The position numbers and the translations under genes are program-made. From Acidimicrobiaceae bacterium (GTDB lineage Bacteria > Actinomycetota > Acidimicrobiia > Acidimicrobiales > Palsa-688), in contig PMHU01000327.1 in the NCBI GenBank assembly GCA_003156795.1, forward strand, positions 1 through 6,607: 6,607 nt of DNA. Direction: 5' to 3'. The first letter of the stretch is position 1. Each line of letters begins with the position of its first letter. This document shows positions 5,596 through 6,607 of the stretch, in pieces. The notes beneath the pieces were generated by a model. The model did no database searches, had not been told where the DNA came from, and worked only from the letters and a program-made list of their open reading frames with translations.

Positions 5596-6607
5596 TCACG
5601 ATTGGTTGGTGCGTCTGTCGGCCAGTACCTGCCGGAAGGGAATACCCTTATCCGGACTCGGCTCGGGTGGAAGGCCGAGGATCCGCTCGCTGATCTGATT
5701 GCGCTGGATCTCGTTGCTGCCGCCGGCGATGGTTGTGGTCCGGGCACCGAGCCAACGCAAACCGTAGGTGCTGATTTCGTCGTCATCCGCGGCTGCTGCC
5801 CGAACGCCGCCGATCTCCATCGCGATCTCGCTGAGTCGAAGCTGAACGGTAGAACCCAGAAGCTTCAAGATGGCTGACGCTTGGGGGGGAAGTTGCCCAA
5901 CTTGCATCAGAGAGTTGATTCGCTGGATGGTCGGTTCGGACAATCCGCGCAGCACCAGGGCCTCGCCAATGAGCTGTCGGACGACCGGGTCGGAATGGGT
6001 TCCCAGCCTTTTGGCCAGGCTCACAAGTTCGTCCTCAACCGACTCCGGCGCTGACGAGGTGAGCAAGTGATCGTTGAGGCTGTTACCACCGACCATGGCC
6101 CGCTCGTGGTACAGAAGGCCGCTGGCCACACGCCACCCGTCGTTCTCCTCGCCGATCAGGTTGGCTGACGGGACGACCACGTCGTCGAGGAACTCTTCGC
6201 AGAAATGAGACGCACCAGTCGACAGCTTGATCGGTCTGACTGTCATGCCGGCGCTGGACATCGGAAACACGATCATCGACAACCCTCGATGTTTGGGGGC
6301 GTCGAGGTCGGTCCGGACGAGAGCCATTGCGAAGTCGGAGAACTGTGCTCGGGTGCTCCAGGTCTTGCAACCGTTGACCACGTAGGCGTCACCATCGCGA
6401 GAGGCCCGAGTCAGTAAGCCGGCGAGATCGGAACCGCCGCTCGGCTCGGAGAGGAGTTGTACCCACAGCTCCTCGCCTCGCAGCATGGCAGGTAGGAAGC
6501 GTCGCTTTTGAACCTCGGTCCCGAACTCGAGGATCGTGGGCCCGATGATGCCGTGGGTGACGTTAAACAAGGAAGGGAGTCGGAATCCGGTCGCGGCTCG
6601 GGCCCAC
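5596..6607 (-). CDS. Acyl-CoA dehydrogenase, N-terminus cut by right edge
   Basis: About 336 residues are visible of an FAD-dependent acyl-CoA dehydrogenase of the larger actinobacterial FadE type; the frame is open to the window edge, so the TTG at 6570 is not the start. Visible in order: the end of the N-terminal helical domain (THGIIGPTILEFGTEVQKRRFLP); LLSEPSGGSDLAG, the flavin/substrate motif (about 6456-6418); a beta domain with VNGCKTWSTRA; GEENDGWRVA opening the C-terminal domain; and IAGGSNEIQRN followed by ERILGLP near the end. The MCAD Glu376 position (YEGT) reads AGGS, so that base is missing. The Glu of LLYHERA (codon 6103-6105), directly before Arg, fits the helix-G base of isovaleryl- and long-chain dehydrogenases. 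Its stop overlaps a possible GTG of the aldehyde dehydrogenase (GTGA), so the two are surely co-transcribed. It need not pair with the plus-strand dehydrogenases. The substrate is unknown. Confidence 0.93.
   Translation of the reverse strand, partial: WARAATGFRLPSLFNVTHGIIGPTILEFGTEVQKRRFLPAMLRGEELWVQLLSEPSGGSDLAGLLTRASRDGDAYVVNGCKTWSTRAQFSDFAMALVRTDLDAPKHRGLSMIVFPMSSAGMTVRPIKLSTGASHFCEEFLDDVVVPSANLIGEENDGWRVASGLLYHERAMVGGNSLNDHLLTSSAPESVEDELVSLAKRLGTHSDPVVRQLIGEALVLRGLSEPTIQRINSLMQVGQLPPQASAILKLLGSTVQLRLSEIAMEIGGVRAAAADDDEISTYGLRWLGARTTTIAGGSNEIQRNQISERILGLPPEPSPDKGIPFRQVLADRRTNQS

Noticed and set aside
1..6607. Mobile element, CRISPR, tRNA/rRNA, phage or defence genes
   Set aside because: No transposase or integrase motifs, no regular spacer array, no RNA-gene-like sequence and no defence domains were seen; nearly all bases belong to metabolic genes.

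Overview
The window is GC-rich, protein-dense DNA with mostly G/C third codon positions, GTG and ATG starts, overlapping stop/start codons and several acyl-CoA dehydrogenase genes side by side. This fits an actinobacterium (Mycobacterium-, Rhodococcus- or Acidimicrobiia-like) with an expanded CoA-ester catabolism. The lineage is inferred from protein style only; no rRNA or other marker is present.

Layout: two gene groups face each other tail to tail. On the plus strand, in order: the C-terminal part of an acyl-CoA synthetase (cut by the left edge, ends at 406); a short 340-residue acyl-CoA dehydrogenase-like subunit (496-1518); a full-length 389-residue acyl-CoA dehydrogenase overlapping it by one base (1518-2687); a 147-base spacer with short tandem repeats and a small inverted repeat; and a TesB-like two-hotdog acyl-CoA thioesterase (2835-3719). 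On the minus strand, read from the right edge: a third acyl-CoA dehydrogenase (cut by the right edge, ends at 5596); a succinate-semialdehyde-dehydrogenase-like aldehyde dehydrogenase (4109-5566); and a 109-residue EthD/DUF4286-like ferredoxin-fold protein (3758-4087). The groups converge on a 38-base gap holding a GC-rich hairpin.

How they may work together: the synthetase would activate a carboxylic acid to its CoA ester, the paired dehydrogenases would make the alpha,beta double bond (probably as one heteromeric enzyme), and the thioesterase could release CoA from products or stalled intermediates. The minus-strand group adds another dehydrogenase, an aldehyde-to-acid oxidation step and a small protein of unknown ligand. 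The substrate cannot be read from the sequence. Paired dehydrogenases of this type are known from actinobacterial sterol side-chain breakdown, but cyclic or branched acids are equally possible.

I found no mobile element, CRISPR array, RNA gene, phage gene or defence system. This looks like an ordinary catabolic cluster. The points worth a second look are residue-level: an apparently base-less dehydrogenase subunit, relocated catalytic glutamates in the other two, a lost carboxylate-binding arginine in the aldehyde dehydrogenase and a diverged active-site stretch in the thioesterase. There are also a few short repeats.
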